Source: Streptomyces spinosus
GTDB taxonomy: Bacteria > Actinomycetota > Actinomycetes > Streptomycetales > Streptomycetaceae
Assembly: GCF_020400655.1 (NCBI RefSeq)
Contig: NZ_JAINRC010000013.1
Span: 241,299 to 305,298 of the forward strand
Length of the DNA: 64,000 bases
Direction of reading: 5' to 3'
Below, one piece after another: positions 56,489 through 64,000 of the stretch. Positions within the stretch are counted from its first letter, which is position 1, and every line of letters begins with the position of its first letter. A program made the position numbers and the translations under genes. Below the pieces are notes generated by a model, which worked only from the letters and a program-made list of their open reading frames with translations, was not told where the DNA came from and did no database searches.

Positions 56489-58390
56489 TCAGCGGAAGAC
56501 ATCGTCCGGTTCGTCCCACTCGGCCGGCTCCGGCGGACCCGGCCGCGACCGGGAACGCGCCTGGTACATCGCCTCGATCTCGGCCGCGTAGTGCCGCACG
56601 ACGGCGTCCCGGCGCAGCTTCATGGACGGCGTCAGCAGCCCGTTGTCCGGTGCGAACGGTTCCTGAAGGACGCGGTAGACCCTGATCGACTCCGCTCGGG
56701 ACACCGCGCTGTTGGCGGAGGCCACCGCCCGCGCGATCTCCTCCCGCAGGGCGTTCTCCTCCCGCGTCTCCCGTCCCTGGGCGTCGCCCGGCAGGGCAAG
56801 GGCGGCCCGCCAGTGCGCGAGGAACTCCGGGTCCAGGGTGATCAGGGCACCCACGCAGGGCCGGTCGTCGCCGATCACCACCGCCTGGTGGACCAGCGGA
56901 TGCATCCGCAGCCGCTGCTCCAGCGGGGCCGGGGCCACGCTCTTGCCGCCGCTGGTGACTATGATGTCCTTCTTGCGCCCGGTGATCGTCAGATAGCCCT
57001 CGGGGTCCAGCCGGCCGATGTCCCCGGTGGCCAGCCAGCCGCCGCGCAGCGCGGCCCGGGTCGCGTGCTCGTCGCTGATGTAGCCCTGGAACACCGACGG
57101 ACCGCGCACCAGGATCTCCCCGTCGTCGGCCACCTGGATCTCGGTGCCGGGCAGCGGCAGACCCACGGTCCCGGACTTCTCCCGGCCCAGCGGCTGCATG
57201 GTGATCCCGCCGGAGGCCTCGGTGAGCCCGTACCCGTCGTGGAGGTACACGCCGATGCCCTCGTAGAACATGCTCAGTTCGCGGTTGAGGGCGCTGCCGC
57301 CGGAGGTCCCGCGCACCACCCGGCCGCCGAGCGCGGCCCGCAGCCTGCGGTACACCGTCCGCTCGTACAGGGCGTGTTGCAGCCTCAGCTCCAGTCCGGG
57401 GCCCGGCCCGGTGCCCAGCCGCCGGCGCTCCTCGGCGGCGGCGAAGTCCCGCGCGGTCTGCGCGGCCCGCTCGAACAGGGCACCCCGGCCCGCCTGCTGG
57501 GCGGTGCGCAGGAACGTCTTGTACAGCTTCTCGAACACCGACGGCACACCGTAGAGGTACGTCGGCCGGAACGTGCTCAGGGCCGACGCCAGCGCCGGAC
57601 CGGTCAGCTCCGGCTCGTGCGCCATCAGCACCCCGCCCCGCACACACATCAGCATGATCATGATGCCGTAGACGTGCGAGAAGGGCAGGAACGCCAGCAC
57701 CGACGGCTGTTCGCCCGGGGGCGCGGCGGTGTGGGCCCAGCCGGCCAGCAGCGTGTCACAGGGGTAGGCCAGAGAGCGGTGGCTGAGCGCGCAGCCCATC
57801 GGGCGCCCCGAGGTGCCGGACGTGTAGACGACGGCCGCCGTGGAGTCCGGCAGCACGATCCGGCGCAGCGACTCCACCGTGGTGTACGGGACGGCCGCGC
57901 CCCGTGCCGCGAGCTGCGGAAGGGCACCCGCGTCGAGCTGCCAGACGTGCCGCAGCCGTGGCAGCCGGGTGCACACGGTGCCGACGGTCATCACGCCCTG
58001 CTCGTCCTCCACGACCACGGCCACACAGCCCGTGTCGCGCAGGATCCACTCCACCTGGTCCCGCGAGGAGGCCGGGTGGACCGGCACGATCTCGGCGCCC
58101 ACCGCCCACAGCGCGTGCGCGAGCACCGTCCACTCGTAGCGGGTGCGGGCCATCAGGGCCACCCGGTGACCGGGCGAGACACCGGCGCCGATCAGGCCCT
58201 TGGCCAGGTCGACCACCTCGTCCCGCAGCTCGACCGCGGTCACCTCCTGCCAGGGGGCGGCGGGACCGTCCCGGCGCGCGAGGACCGGCAGCGCCGGATT
58301 CCGTTCCGCCGTGGCGAACACGCTGTCGGCGAGGCCGCCGGTGAGCGGCGGGACGACGGCGGGGGCGGGAGCGAGGGCGAGGTTCCGCAT
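56489..58390 (-). CDS. Long-chain fatty-acyl-CoA ligase (AMP-forming)
   Basis: 633-residue ANL-superfamily enzyme. P-loop TSGTSGRPMG, A5 motif DGYGLTEASGG, A7 LATGDIGRLDPEGYL, A8 TGRKKDIIVTSGGKSVAP, and the A10 lysine in LTPSMKLRR. The usual Lys of the P-loop (PKG) is Met here, but the catalytic A10 Lys is intact, so adenylation may persist. Activates fatty acids with ATP and CoA. AGGAGC precedes ATG 58390. No operon partner on the same strand. Confidence 0.9.
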   Translation of the reverse strand: MRNLALAPAPAVVPPLTGGLADSVFATAERNPALPVLARRDGPAAPWQEVTAVELRDEVVDLAKGLIGAGVSPGHRVALMARTRYEWTVLAHALWAVGAEIVPVHPASSRDQVEWILRDTGCVAVVVEDEQGVMTVGTVCTRLPRLRHVWQLDAGALPQLAARGAAVPYTTVESLRRIVLPDSTAAVVYTSGTSGRPMGCALSHRSLAYPCDTLLAGWAHTAAPPGEQPSVLAFLPFSHVYGIMIMLMCVRGGVLMAHEPELTGPALASALSTFRPTYLYGVPSVFEKLYKTFLRTAQQAGRGALFERAAQTARDFAAAEERRRLGTGPGPGLELRLQHALYERTVYRRLRAALGGRVVRGTSGGSALNRELSMFYEGIGVYLHDGYGLTEASGGITMQPLGREKSGTVGLPLPGTEIQVADDGEILVRGPSVFQGYISDEHATRAALRGGWLATGDIGRLDPEGYLTITGRKKDIIVTSGGKSVAPAPLEQRLRMHPLVHQAVVIGDDRPCVGALITLDPEFLAHWRAALALPGDAQGRETREENALREEIARAVASANSAVSRAESIRVYRVLQEPFAPDNGLLTPSMKLRRDAVVRHYAAEIEAMYQARSRSRPGPPEPAEWDEPDDVFR

Positions 58391-58538
58391 GCGCTGCTCC
58401 TGGGTACGGAAGGTCACTCCGCCGATCGGCTCGGTGTCGGCGGTGCTCGAATGTAGCCCAGGCAGGCGCGTTCGGTGAGGGGAACGGGGAAGTCGTGATC
58501 GGCTGATGATGTGGGCGTGTCCTGGGGACTCGGGACAC

Positions 58539-58772
58539 ATGAGTCATGTGAACCCCGATCCGGAGCCCGAGCGCACGACCGGTCTGGAACCAGGCGGGGG
58601 AGTCCCGCCCGGCGAGACCCCGCCGGCCGAGAGCAGCATGCCCGAGGCCGGTCCCCGCGAACCGCACGTCCAGAGCAGGGGCTGGGCCAAGGCGCCGCTG
58701 ACCCTGATCCTGCTGCTGGTCGTGCTGATCGCGGCCTTCTTCCTGGTGTACGCCCTCGTACTGATCCTCTGA
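58539..58772 (+). CDS. DUF6480 family small membrane protein
   Basis: 77 residues: Pro/Glu-rich N-terminal half (NPDPEPERTTGLEPGGGVPP) and a single C-terminal membrane helix (PLTLILLLVVLIAAFFLVYAL). Matches the actinobacterial DUF6480 family, function unknown. ATG 58539 is taken as start; 58506 is an upstream alternative. Its stop is 8 bp from the convergent YbdK gene. Confidence 0.75.
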   Translation: MSHVNPDPEPERTTGLEPGGGVPPGETPPAESSMPEAGPREPHVQSRGWAKAPLTLILLLVVLIAAFFLVYALVLIL

Positions 58773-58781
58773 CCGGTCCGC

Positions 58782-59870
58782 TCAGCCCTGCGTGCGCCGC
58801 ACGCACTCGGCGACGACGTCCCGCAGGCTGCCGGTGTGCTCCAGCAGCCTGCGCTGCTCCCGCGCGCCGTTGCCCGTGCGCAGCAGCTCCTCGACGGCCC
58901 GTTCGGCCCGGGCCGCGTCACCGGACTCGGTGAGCGCGTCGCCCGTGTACTCCAGCAGGGAGCGCAGCACCCGGGGCGCGGGCCGGGGCCGCATGGTCAC
59001 CGGGTCCAGCAGGTCCTCCTCCAGGCCGTAGCGGGCCGCCTGCCAGTCGGCCAGCCGGAGCAGGCTCACACCGGGGTCCGGCGCCGCCCGGCCCGCCCGC
59101 CACTCCCGGGCGGCCGTCTCCACGAGGGCACGGCAGAGCGTCGCGATCAGCACCGCGCTCTCCGCGCCCAGGCACACGTCCGCCACCCGGATCTCCACCG
59201 TCGGGTAGCGGGCCGACAGCCGTGCGTCGAAGTAGACCATGGCCTCGTCGAGGATCACCCCGGTGTCCACCATGTCGGCCACCCGGCGCTGGTACCGCTC
59301 GGCCGTCTCGAACGGCTCGGTCGGGCCGGCCGACGGCCACCGGTTCCACACCCGGCTGCGATAGCTGGCGTAGCCGGAGTTCCGGCCCTGCCAGAACGGG
59401 GAGTTCGCGCTGATCGCCCGCAGCACCGGCAGCCACGGACGGAGGCGGTCGAGGACCGCGACGCCCTCCTCGTCGGACTCCACCGACACATGGACGTGGC
59501 AGCCGCAGACCAGCTGCTCCCACGTGGGTATCCCGTACCGCTGGGCCAGCCACTGGTAGCGGTCGTTCACGCTGAGGGCGGGACTGACCGGCAGCGGGGA
59601 CGTGGCCAGCGCGGCGACCCCGCAGCCGATCTGCCCGGCGTGCCGGGCCGCCTCCTTGCGGCAGCGGACGATCTCGTCGCCGAGGTCCGCCATGTCCGAC
59701 TGCGGATGCGTGGCGAACTCCAGCATCTGCCCGAACAGCTCCTTCTCGAAGACGTCCTGGCCGGGATCGTCCTGGGCGGCCCGTGCGAGGACCGCCGCCG
59801 CCAGTGCCTTCGGGTCGCCGCTGTCCGGATCGACCAGAAGGAGTTCCTCCTCCACTCCGACGGTGCGCAC
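58782..59870 (-). CDS. Carboxylate-amine ligase, YbdK / glutamate-cysteine ligase type 2
   Basis: 362-residue GCS2-family enzyme. N-terminal ATP/metal site TVGVEEELLLVD, later ELFGQMLEFAT, VCGCHVHVSVESDEEG, SPFWQGRNSGYASYRSRVWN and PTVEIRVADVCLG. YbdK-type proteins form a weak glutamate-cysteine ligase; in actinomycetes, which use mycothiol, their physiological role is unclear. GTG 59870 agrees with the family start. Follows glgB on the same strand after about 90 bp. Confidence 0.9.
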   Translation of the reverse strand: MRTVGVEEELLLVDPDSGDPKALAAAVLARAAQDDPGQDVFEKELFGQMLEFATHPQSDMADLGDEIVRCRKEAARHAGQIGCGVAALATSPLPVSPALSVNDRYQWLAQRYGIPTWEQLVCGCHVHVSVESDEEGVAVLDRLRPWLPVLRAISANSPFWQGRNSGYASYRSRVWNRWPSAGPTEPFETAERYQRRVADMVDTGVILDEAMVYFDARLSARYPTVEIRVADVCLGAESAVLIATLCRALVETAAREWRAGRAAPDPGVSLLRLADWQAARYGLEEDLLDPVTMRPRPAPRVLRSLLEYTGDALTESGDAARAERAVEELLRTGNGAREQRRLLEHTGSLRDVVAECVRRTQG

Positions 59871-59961
59871 CTGGGTGCCGCCCTTCTGTCCGTGCCACGG
59901 GGGCAGTCGCTGTCTGTACGACCCCGACTGCCCCTCGCACGGTCGCCGACACCTGCGGCTT

Positions 59962-62163
59962 TCAGTTCTGTGGCGTCAGCCAGACGGTGGCGAGCGGGGG
60001 CAGCGTCAGGTGCAGGAACCCCTCCTCGGTCTTGACGGGACCCTCCGTGCGGACGCCGCCGCCGCCGTACCGGGTGTCGTCGGTGTTCAGCTCCTCGCGC
60101 CAGACGGGGAGACCGTCGGGGACCCACAGGCGGTAGTCGTGCCGGACGACCGGGGAGAAGTTCGACACCGCCAGCAGCGGGCCGCCGTCGGCGGCGAAGC
60201 GCAGGAACGCCAGCACGTTGTCGTCGGCCGCGTCGCACAGCACCCACCGGAACCCGCCCGGGTCGGTGTCCCGCTGCCACAGCGCCGGCGTCGCCCGGTA
60301 CACCGTGTTCAGGTCCCGCACCAGGGCCTGTACGCCCCGGTGGTCGCCGGCCGAGTGGTAGTCGTCGGAGAGCAGCCACCACTCGGGGCCGCGGGTGTGC
60401 GACCACTCCGCCCCCTGGGCGAACTCCTGCCCCATGAACAACAGCTGTTTGCCGGGGTGGGCCCACATGAAGCCGAGGTAGGCGCGATGGTTGGCGCGCC
60501 GCTGCCACCAGTCGCCGGGCATCTTCGACACCAGCGCCTGCTTGCCGTGGACGACCTCGTCGTGGGAGATCGGCAGGACGTAGTTCTCGCTGTAGGCGTA
60601 CACCATCGAGAACGTCATCTCGTTGTGGTGGTACTTGCGGTGCACCGGCTCCTTCTGGATGTACTCCAGCGAGTCGTGCATCCAGCCCATGTTCCACTTC
60701 AGCCCGAACCCGAGCCCGCCGGCGTCCGTCGGACGGGTCACCCCGTCCCACGCGGTGGACTCCTCGGCGATGGTCACCACGCCCGGGCAGCGCCGGTACA
60801 CGGTGGCGTTCATCTCCTGGAGGAAGGCGACCGCGTCCAGGTCCTCCCGGCCGCCGAAGACGTTGGGCTCCCACTGGCCGGAGTCGCGCGAGTAGTCCAG
60901 GTAGAGCATGGAGGCGACGGCGTCCACGCGCAGCCCGTCGACGTGGAACTCCTCGCACCAGTACACCGCGTTGGCGACGAGGAAGTTGCGCACCTCGGTG
61001 CGGCCGTAGTCGAACTCGTACGTCCCCCAGTCCGGGTGCTCCGCGCGCAGCGCGTTCCCGGGCTCGTACAGCGGGTCCCCGTCGAACCGGGCCAGCGCCC
61101 AGTCGTCCTTGGGGAAGTGCGCCGGCACCCAGTCCATGATCACGCCGAGGCCGGCCCGGTGACAGGCGTCCACGAAGTACCGGAAGTCGTCCGGCGAGCC
61201 GAGCCGGGGCGTCGGCGCGTAGTAGGAGGTGACCTGGTACCCCCAGGAGCCGCTGAACGGGTACCCGGCCACCGGCATCAGCTCCACGTGGGTGAAGCCC
61301 ATCTCCTTGACGTACGGCGGCAGCTCCTCCGCGAGCTGACGGTAGGTCAGCCCCGGCCGCCAGGACGGCAGGTGTACCTCGTACACCGAGAACGGCGCCT
61401 GGTGCACGGGGGTGTCACCGCGGTGCGCCATCCACTCGGCGTCGCCCCACTCGTAGTGCGTGGACGTCACGACGGACGCCGTGTCCGGCGGCACCTCCGT
61501 GCCCCGCGCCATCGGGTCGGCCTTCAGGAACCGGTGCCCGTACCGGGAGGTGATCTCGAACTTGTACCGGGTGCCCTCGCCGATCCCGGGCAGGAACAGC
61601 TCCCACACCCCGGACGCGCCGAGCGACCGCATGGGGTACTGCGTGCCGTCCCAGTACGTGAAGTCCCCGGCCACCCGCACCCCCTGGGCGTTGGGCGCCC
61701 ACACGGTGAAGCGGGTGCCGGCCACGCCCTGGTGGACCATCGGCTCGGCCCCGAGCGCCCGCCACAGCTGCTCGTGCCGGCCCTCGCGGATCAGGTGCAG
61801 GTCCAGCTCGCCGAGGGCGGGCAGGAAGCGGTACGGGTCGTGCACCTCCTGCTCGGTGTCGTCGTACGCCACCAGCAGCGTGTACGACGGGACCTCCGCG
61901 TGGGGCAGGACGGCGGCGAACAGACCGTCGCCCTCCGACCGCAGCGCGGTGGGCGTGCCGTCGATCACGACGCTCACCGTCCGGGCGTTCGGGCGCAGCG
62001 CCCGGAACAGCGTGCCGCCCGGCACCGGGTGGGCGCCCAGCAGGGTGTGCGGATCATGGTGCGCGCCGGCCAGCAGCCGGCCGCGGTCGGCGGGGTCCAG
62101 GGCCACGTCCGCGGAGGGCCTGGGCCCGGCGGCCTCGGGGGGTGTGGTGTCCTTCAGTGCCAT
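59962..62163 (-). CDS. glgB: 1,4-alpha-glucan branching enzyme
   Basis: 733-residue GH13 enzyme that transfers alpha-1,4 chains to alpha-1,6 branch points. Two N-terminal CBM48-like domains (about 20-230), then the barrel: GLRVDAVASMLYLDYSR with the nucleophile Asp, VVTIAEEST with the acid/base Glu and PISHDEVVHGK with the third carboxylate. Third gene of treS-mak-glgB, 3 bp after mak, with its GGAGG inside the mak stop. Part of the GlgE-linked trehalose-to-glucan pathway. Confidence 0.96.
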   Translation of the reverse strand: MALKDTTPPEAAGPRPSADVALDPADRGRLLAGAHHDPHTLLGAHPVPGGTLFRALRPNARTVSVVIDGTPTALRSEGDGLFAAVLPHAEVPSYTLLVAYDDTEQEVHDPYRFLPALGELDLHLIREGRHEQLWRALGAEPMVHQGVAGTRFTVWAPNAQGVRVAGDFTYWDGTQYPMRSLGASGVWELFLPGIGEGTRYKFEITSRYGHRFLKADPMARGTEVPPDTASVVTSTHYEWGDAEWMAHRGDTPVHQAPFSVYEVHLPSWRPGLTYRQLAEELPPYVKEMGFTHVELMPVAGYPFSGSWGYQVTSYYAPTPRLGSPDDFRYFVDACHRAGLGVIMDWVPAHFPKDDWALARFDGDPLYEPGNALRAEHPDWGTYEFDYGRTEVRNFLVANAVYWCEEFHVDGLRVDAVASMLYLDYSRDSGQWEPNVFGGREDLDAVAFLQEMNATVYRRCPGVVTIAEESTAWDGVTRPTDAGGLGFGLKWNMGWMHDSLEYIQKEPVHRKYHHNEMTFSMVYAYSENYVLPISHDEVVHGKQALVSKMPGDWWQRRANHRAYLGFMWAHPGKQLLFMGQEFAQGAEWSHTRGPEWWLLSDDYHSAGDHRGVQALVRDLNTVYRATPALWQRDTDPGGFRWVLCDAADDNVLAFLRFAADGGPLLAVSNFSPVVRHDYRLWVPDGLPVWREELNTDDTRYGGGGVRTEGPVKTEEGFLHLTLPPLATVWLTPQN

Positions 62164-62166
62164 GGG

Positions 62167-63531
62167 TCAGCCTCCCCACACGGCGAGCCGTTTGATCGCC
62201 GCCATCGGTACCGGCAGCCAGTCGGGCCGGTGTCTCGCCTCGTACAGCACCTCGTAGACCGCCCTGTCCGTCTCGTGCGCGCGCAGCAGCGCGTGCTTCT
62301 TGCGTGGATCCCAGCCGGCGCGGGCCGCGTAGCCCGCGCAGAACGCCTCCCGGCAGCGGCGCGCCCACTCGGGTCGCCAGGGGCGGCGCTGCCGGGCCGC
62401 GTAGTCGAAGGAGCGCAGCATCCCGGCGACGTCCCGCACCGGGGACTGCGGGGCGCGCCGCTCGGCGAGCGGGCGGGACGGCTCGCCCTCGAAGTCGATG
62501 ACGAACCAGTCGCGGCCGGCCCGCAGCACCTGTCCGAGGTGCAGATCGCCGTGGATGCGCTGGGCGGGCGGCCCGGTGTCGCACGTGGCGAGCGCCCCGA
62601 AGGCGGCCCGCAGACCGGGTACGTAGGGCAGCAGCCCGGGGACGGCGTGCGCGGCGGCGTCGAGCCGCGCGCACATCGCCTCGGCCGTACGGCCGTTCTC
62701 GCCCGGCCCGGCCGGCGGGAAGGCCTCGGCCAGCGCCAGGTGCACCTCGGCCATGGCCCGGCCCAGCGCGCGGGACTCGGCGGTGAAGTGGTCGCCCGCG
62801 GCGAGCGCGCGCAGCGCCAGCGTCCAGCCGTCGGTGGCGTCCGGCAGGAACGGCTGGAGCACACCGAGGGTGGCCGGGCGCGGGGCGGTCGTGGTGAACC
62901 AGGCCACCGGCGCCGGCACCCGGGTACAGCCCTGCGCGGTCAGCGCCGCCGGCACCTCCAGGTCCGGGTTGACGCCCGGCTGGATCCGGCGGAACAGCTT
63001 CAGGATGTACGCGTCGCCGTACACGATGGAGGAGTTGGACTGTTCGGCGTCCAGCAGCCGCGGTGGCAGACCGCCGGGCACATGGGCGGCCGGGTCCGTC
63101 TCGAACCGCAGCGGGCCCGCCGTGCCGGGCTGCCGCAGCCGCTCCAGCAGCAGATGGGCCGAGCGCGGGTCGTGCAGGGCGTCGTACACCGCGAGCCCGG
63201 CCAGCGGGCCGTCCACGGCACGCCCGATGAACGCCCGCTCCAGCCGTGGGGCGAGGTGCTGGCGCAGGCCGAGCAGCAGCTGGTAGCAGTCCCCGGGCGG
63301 GGGAGTGCCGCCGGGGGTGGGCACCGGCACGTGCGAGGCGTGCACCAGCAGGTGCAGACACCCCGGGAACAGCTCGGTCACGGACAGCGCCGACAGATCG
63401 GTGACCGGCCGGTCCTTGCCCGCGAACCAGCGTTGACTCGGCAGCCAGTCGCGCAGCAGCCCGCCCAACGAGGCCAGCGGCCCGTCGGGCCCGGCCGCGG
63501 TGCGCGGTCGGGGGGTGATGGTCTTCGGCAT
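62167..63531 (-). CDS. mak: Maltokinase
   Basis: 454-residue APH-fold kinase (Pep2/Mak1 type) that makes maltose 1-phosphate from maltose and ATP, feeding the GlgE glucan pathway. N-terminal DWLPSQRWFAGKDR is diagnostic; the kinase site is RIHGDLHLGQVL and VIDFEGEPSRPLAERR. Lies between treS (31 bp upstream) and glgB (3 bp downstream). In some actinomycetes treS and mak are fused; here they are separate. Confidence 0.95.
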   Translation of the reverse strand: MPKTITPRPRTAAGPDGPLASLGGLLRDWLPSQRWFAGKDRPVTDLSALSVTELFPGCLHLLVHASHVPVPTPGGTPPPGDCYQLLLGLRQHLAPRLERAFIGRAVDGPLAGLAVYDALHDPRSAHLLLERLRQPGTAGPLRFETDPAAHVPGGLPPRLLDAEQSNSSIVYGDAYILKLFRRIQPGVNPDLEVPAALTAQGCTRVPAPVAWFTTTAPRPATLGVLQPFLPDATDGWTLALRALAAGDHFTAESRALGRAMAEVHLALAEAFPPAGPGENGRTAEAMCARLDAAAHAVPGLLPYVPGLRAAFGALATCDTGPPAQRIHGDLHLGQVLRAGRDWFVIDFEGEPSRPLAERRAPQSPVRDVAGMLRSFDYAARQRRPWRPEWARRCREAFCAGYAARAGWDPRKKHALLRAHETDRAVYEVLYEARHRPDWLPVPMAAIKRLAVWGG

Positions 63532-63562
63532 GGTGACGCGTCCTTTCCTCGGCGCCGGGCGT

Positions 63563-64000
63563 TCAGCGGCGGCGGCCGATGCGGGATGCGACTCGGGTGA
63601 GCCGGAACCAGTAGAAGCCGTGGCCTTGCAGGGTGAGCAGGTAGGGCAGTTCACCGATGGCGGGGAAGCGCACACCGCCGATCAGCTCGACCGGGTGCCG
63701 TCCGTCGTAGGCCCGCAGGTCCAGCTCGGTGGGCTGGGCGAAGCGGGAGAAGTTGTTCACGCACAGCACCAGGTCGTCGCCGTACTCGCGCAGGAACGCC
63801 AGGACCGCCGGGTTGGAGGAGGTCAGTTCCGTGAACGAGCCGAGGCCGAAGGCGGGGTTCTGCTTGCGGATCTCGATCATGCGGCGGGTCCAGTGCAGCA
63901 GGCTGGACGGGGACGACATGGAGGCTTCCACGTTGGTGACCTGGTAGCCGTAGACCGGGTCCATGATCGTGGGGAGGTAGAGCCTGCCGGGGTCGCACGC
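63563..64000 (-). CDS. treS: Trehalose synthase, C-terminal part (runs off right edge)
   Basis: Only the last 146 or so residues are in the window: DPVYGYQVTNVEASMSSPSS and then the C-terminal beta domain (SLLHWTRRMIEIRKQNPAFG, DDLVLCVNNFSRFAQPTELD). This is TreS, which interconverts maltose and trehalose. The frame is open to the edge, so the 5' part lies beyond 64000. First gene of the operon treS-mak-glgB as far as seen. Confidence 0.95.
   Translation of the reverse strand, partial: ACDPGRLYLPTIMDPVYGYQVTNVEASMSSPSSLLHWTRRMIEIRKQNPAFGLGSFTELTSSNPAVLAFLREYGDDLVLCVNNFSRFAQPTELDLRAYDGRHPVELIGGVRFPAIGELPYLLTLQGHGFYWFRLTRVASRIGRRR

Noticed and set aside
59602..63600. Open plus-strand frame of over 1,300 codons
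   Set aside because: Lies opposite YbdK, glgB and maltokinase, which have clear catalytic motifs. No domain is visible in it.
1..64000. Biosynthetic gene cluster for a natural product
   Set aside because: A prenyl synthase, a flavin monooxygenase, an MFS pump and tyrosinase occur, but they are far apart, separately regulated, and no core synthase or cyclase is present.
1..64000. CRISPR arrays, tRNA or rRNA genes
   Set aside because: No regularly spaced repeats, no cloverleaf with a CCA-side pattern and no rRNA-like conserved block were recognised in reading the intergenic regions.

Overview
High-GC DNA with GTG/TTG starts, dense short intergenic gaps and a typical actinomycete gene set (WhiB, SsgA-like protein, melC tyrosinase operon, streptogrisin-type protease, sigma-B-family sigma factor with anti-sigma-like ATPases, treS-maltokinase-glgB) points to a Streptomyces chromosome. 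No rRNA, tRNA, CRISPR array or intact insertion sequence was recognised.

Layout. 1-11.7 kb: XRE regulator, two VOC-fold proteins, an APH-like kinase, RNase HI with an extra Cys/His tail, the tyrosinase operon (melC1-melC2), a flavin monooxygenase, an efflux MFS/TetR pair with tandem operators, an aldo-keto reductase, two membrane proteins and an SsgA-like sporulation protein. 11.8-18.5 kb: F420-type oxidoreductase, a membrane-anchored pseudokinase, a PLP dehydratase, a TPR protein translationally coupled to a polyprenyl synthase under tandem TATACA-N5-TGTATA sites, and an AIM24 protein. 18.5-19.9 kb: two broken genes, both ending in chitin-binding domains, joined head to head. 20-29.2 kb: serine hydrolase, secreted M4 protease, a three-gene overlapping signalling/redox cassette (UBP zinc finger, cNMP-binding histidine kinase, receiver-thioredoxin-reductase-like fusion), universal stress protein and DUF4032 protein.

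29.2-35.5 kb is the most unusual part. A roughly 1,580-residue secreted protein combines a CdtB/DNase I-fold nuclease domain, an SGNH domain that has lost all its catalytic residues, an FG-GAP propeller, a GH18 chitinase and two C-terminal carbohydrate-binding modules. It has its own LacI-type operator upstream and a 20-bp hairpin downstream, and it is flanked by gene relics. I read it as an acquired chitin-targeted effector or toxin-like enzyme.

35.5-49 kb: MBL hydrolase, AlkB-like dioxygenase, TetR regulator with tandem operators and an FAD dehydrogenase, DUF488, M1 peptidase, an L,D-transpeptidase-like lipoprotein followed by a two-component system, DUF6098, WhiB, a LysG/LysE-type regulator-exporter pair and a DHA3-type MFS. 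49-64 kb: Crp-like protein, anti-sigma-like ATPase plus sigma-B-family sigma factor, FUSC transporter, NDH-2, a second anti-sigma-like ATPase, fatty-acyl-CoA ligase, glutamate-cysteine-ligase-like enzyme, and the trehalose/glycogen operon treS-mak-glgB, which runs off the right edge.

Several stress-type genes (DUF6098, SsgA-like, DUF6328, the anti-sigma gene) are preceded by sequences matching or nearly matching the published Streptomyces sigma-B consensus GNNT-N14-16-GGGTAC/T. With the sigma-B-family gene in the same window, this suggests a shared stress regulon.
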